From: Spirochaetota bacterium
GTDB taxonomy: Bacteria > Spirochaetota > B62-G9 > DRHN01
Assembly (NCBI GenBank): GCA_023136305.1
Contig: JAGLSF010000018.1
Location: 1-14,496 of the forward strand
Direction: 5' to 3'
DNA: 14,496 nucleotides
In this document: positions 13,722 to 14,496 of the stretch, piece after piece
How positions within the stretch are numbered: the stretch's first letter is position 1
Layout of the letters: every line of letters starts with the position of its first letter
Program-made: the position numbers and the translations under genes
The notes under the pieces: model-generated
Told to the model about the DNA's origin: nothing
Database searches by the model: none
What the model saw: only the letters and a program-made list of their open reading frames with translations

Positions 13722-14496
13722 CAACGAAGAGATAATAACAGAACTTGTGGCTTCTACAGGATGCGACCGTTCACTTGCAGGCATGCTGTTAAAATTTACC
13801 GGGTGGGACCTCGACGGGGCACGGAGAATCATCGAGGCGGTACCGAAAGACATCTTCACCCTGAAAATGAAGTTCATTACGCAGGTTACCGGTTTTTTTG
13901 GTGCTCTTTTTCTGTCCTACGATGACAAGAACAGGGAGATTAAGCGTTATATTGCCGTTGTTACGGATGACAAGGAAATTGGGCGTATTTATATTGAGAA
14001 ACACTGGACAGAGTTTGAGGAAGAGCTTTATTCACATGCACGGACAAAAAAGATCGATGGTCTCAAGGTCGATCAGCTCAAGAAGCGGATGGTGGGCGAG
14101 GAGTTTATCTCGAGACTGGCCAATGTATTAAAGGTAGGCAGACCGGTAAAGAAGGAACTTCTCACCAATATTCTGGTCGATGAGCTGTACAATATCTTCA
14201 CCGATACTAATATTGCGGTGAAGTTCAATATCGAAATGACCGATGCCTTCGAGCTGAATAAGGGGAAAGAGGCATTGCAGCTAGGTGATATTACGGGAGA
14301 AGACCTGAATCCGGAGGAGGTCGATACTGATATAGAGAAGCGGGAGCGGCGCGAACGGGCGGATCAGTCTCTCATTGTTCTTTCGGTCGATCCGGTGCTC
14401 TCACCTGTGAGCGGTACAAGTATACAGGATCTGGAATTCGGAGATGAGATACAGGTGCGGATCTCTGATGAGCGTGATATCGCCGATTATCTCGCA
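13714..14496 (+). CDS. Unknown protein following flgV, UBA/TS-N-like N-terminus, 3' end outside window
   Basis: I read 261 codons from ATG at 13714 with no stop before the window ends. The start overlaps the flgV stop (ATGAGTAG, eight bases), and GAAAGAGG lies immediately upstream, so translation is probably coupled. Residues about 5-42 (EIITELVASTGCDRSLAGML, then LKFTGWDLDGARRIIEAV) fit the three-helix UBA/TS-N pattern seen in EF-Ts and NAC: a helix, a Gly-Cys turn, a helix, 'G-DL--A', a helix. Residues about 50-105 look like a mixed alpha/beta domain, 109-180 is mostly helical, 195-217 is a highly charged segment, and 219-261 begins a beta-rich part (IVLSVDPVLSPVSG, FGDEIQVRI). There is no signal peptide and no clear TM helix, so it is probably cytoplasmic. 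The position equals that of bb0267 in Borrelia by memory. Function unknown; a link to flagellar assembly is inferred from the operon. Confidence 0.75.
   Translation, partial: MSSNEEIITELVASTGCDRSLAGMLLKFTGWDLDGARRIIEAVPKDIFTLKMKFITQVTGFFGALFLSYDDKNREIKRYIAVVTDDKEIGRIYIEKHWTEFEEELYSHARTKKIDGLKVDQLKKRMVGEEFISRLANVLKVGRPVKKELLTNILVDELYNIFTDTNIAVKFNIEMTDAFELNKGKEALQLGDITGEDLNPEEVDTDIEKRERRERADQSLIVLSVDPVLSPVSGTSIQDLEFGDEIQVRISDERDIADYLA

Noticed and set aside
13898..14131. 77-codon + strand frame inside the last gene
   Set aside because: Shadow of the longer frame that starts at 13714, is coupled to flgV and runs to the window end.

Overview
This window is a stretch of the large motility operon of a spirochaete. 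All recognisable genes lie on the + strand, tightly packed, most behind strong GGGAGG-type ribosome binding sites. Three things point to the Spirochaetia: the gene order flbD-motA-motB-fliL-fliM-fliY-fliO(Z)-fliP-fliQ-fliR-flhB-flhA-flhF-flhG, the long CheC-SpoA FliY in place of a short FliN, and the flgV-like gene directly after flhG. Base composition looks balanced (near 50% GC by eye), so this is not Borrelia. A free-living or host-associated Spirochaetales member (Treponema or Spirochaeta-like) fits best, but I cannot name the genus.

Layout. Positions 1-23 probably hold the last codons of flgE (hook protein). A 122-base gap rich in inverted repeats leads to flbD (146-343). Stator and basal-body genes follow: motA, motB and fliL (395-2611). 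A 125-base AT-rich gap with competing inverted repeats precedes the switch genes fliM and fliY (2737-4822). The export-gate block is fliO, fliP, fliQ, fliR, flhB and flhA (4869-10884), with two further non-coding gaps: 5568-5658 carries a 17-base palindrome and 8681-8793 carries a nested inverted repeat. flhF and flhG (10881-12996) are the GTPase/ATPase pair that sets flagellar number and placement. The window ends with a flgV-like two-TM protein (13044-13721) and the first 261 codons of a conserved-looking gene of unknown function (13714 onward), whose N-terminus resembles a UBA/TS-N fold.

How the genes work together. MotA/MotB are the stator and FliL sits beside it. FliM/FliY form the switch ring that binds CheY-P. 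FliO/P/Q/R with FlhB/FlhA form the type III export gate that secretes the rod, hook and periplasmic filament. FlhF/FlhG control where and how many motors are built. FlgV and the last gene are the least understood members.

The window is mostly a standard flagellar operon. The points of interest are the non-coding gaps with overlapping inverted repeats (above all one that pairs the fliM start codon), FliY's degraded CheC phosphatase sites, the weak initiation signal of flgV and a palindrome-rich insert in its linker, and the UBA-like unknown gene at the right edge. No mobile elements, RNA genes, CRISPR arrays or convincing rho-independent terminators were seen.
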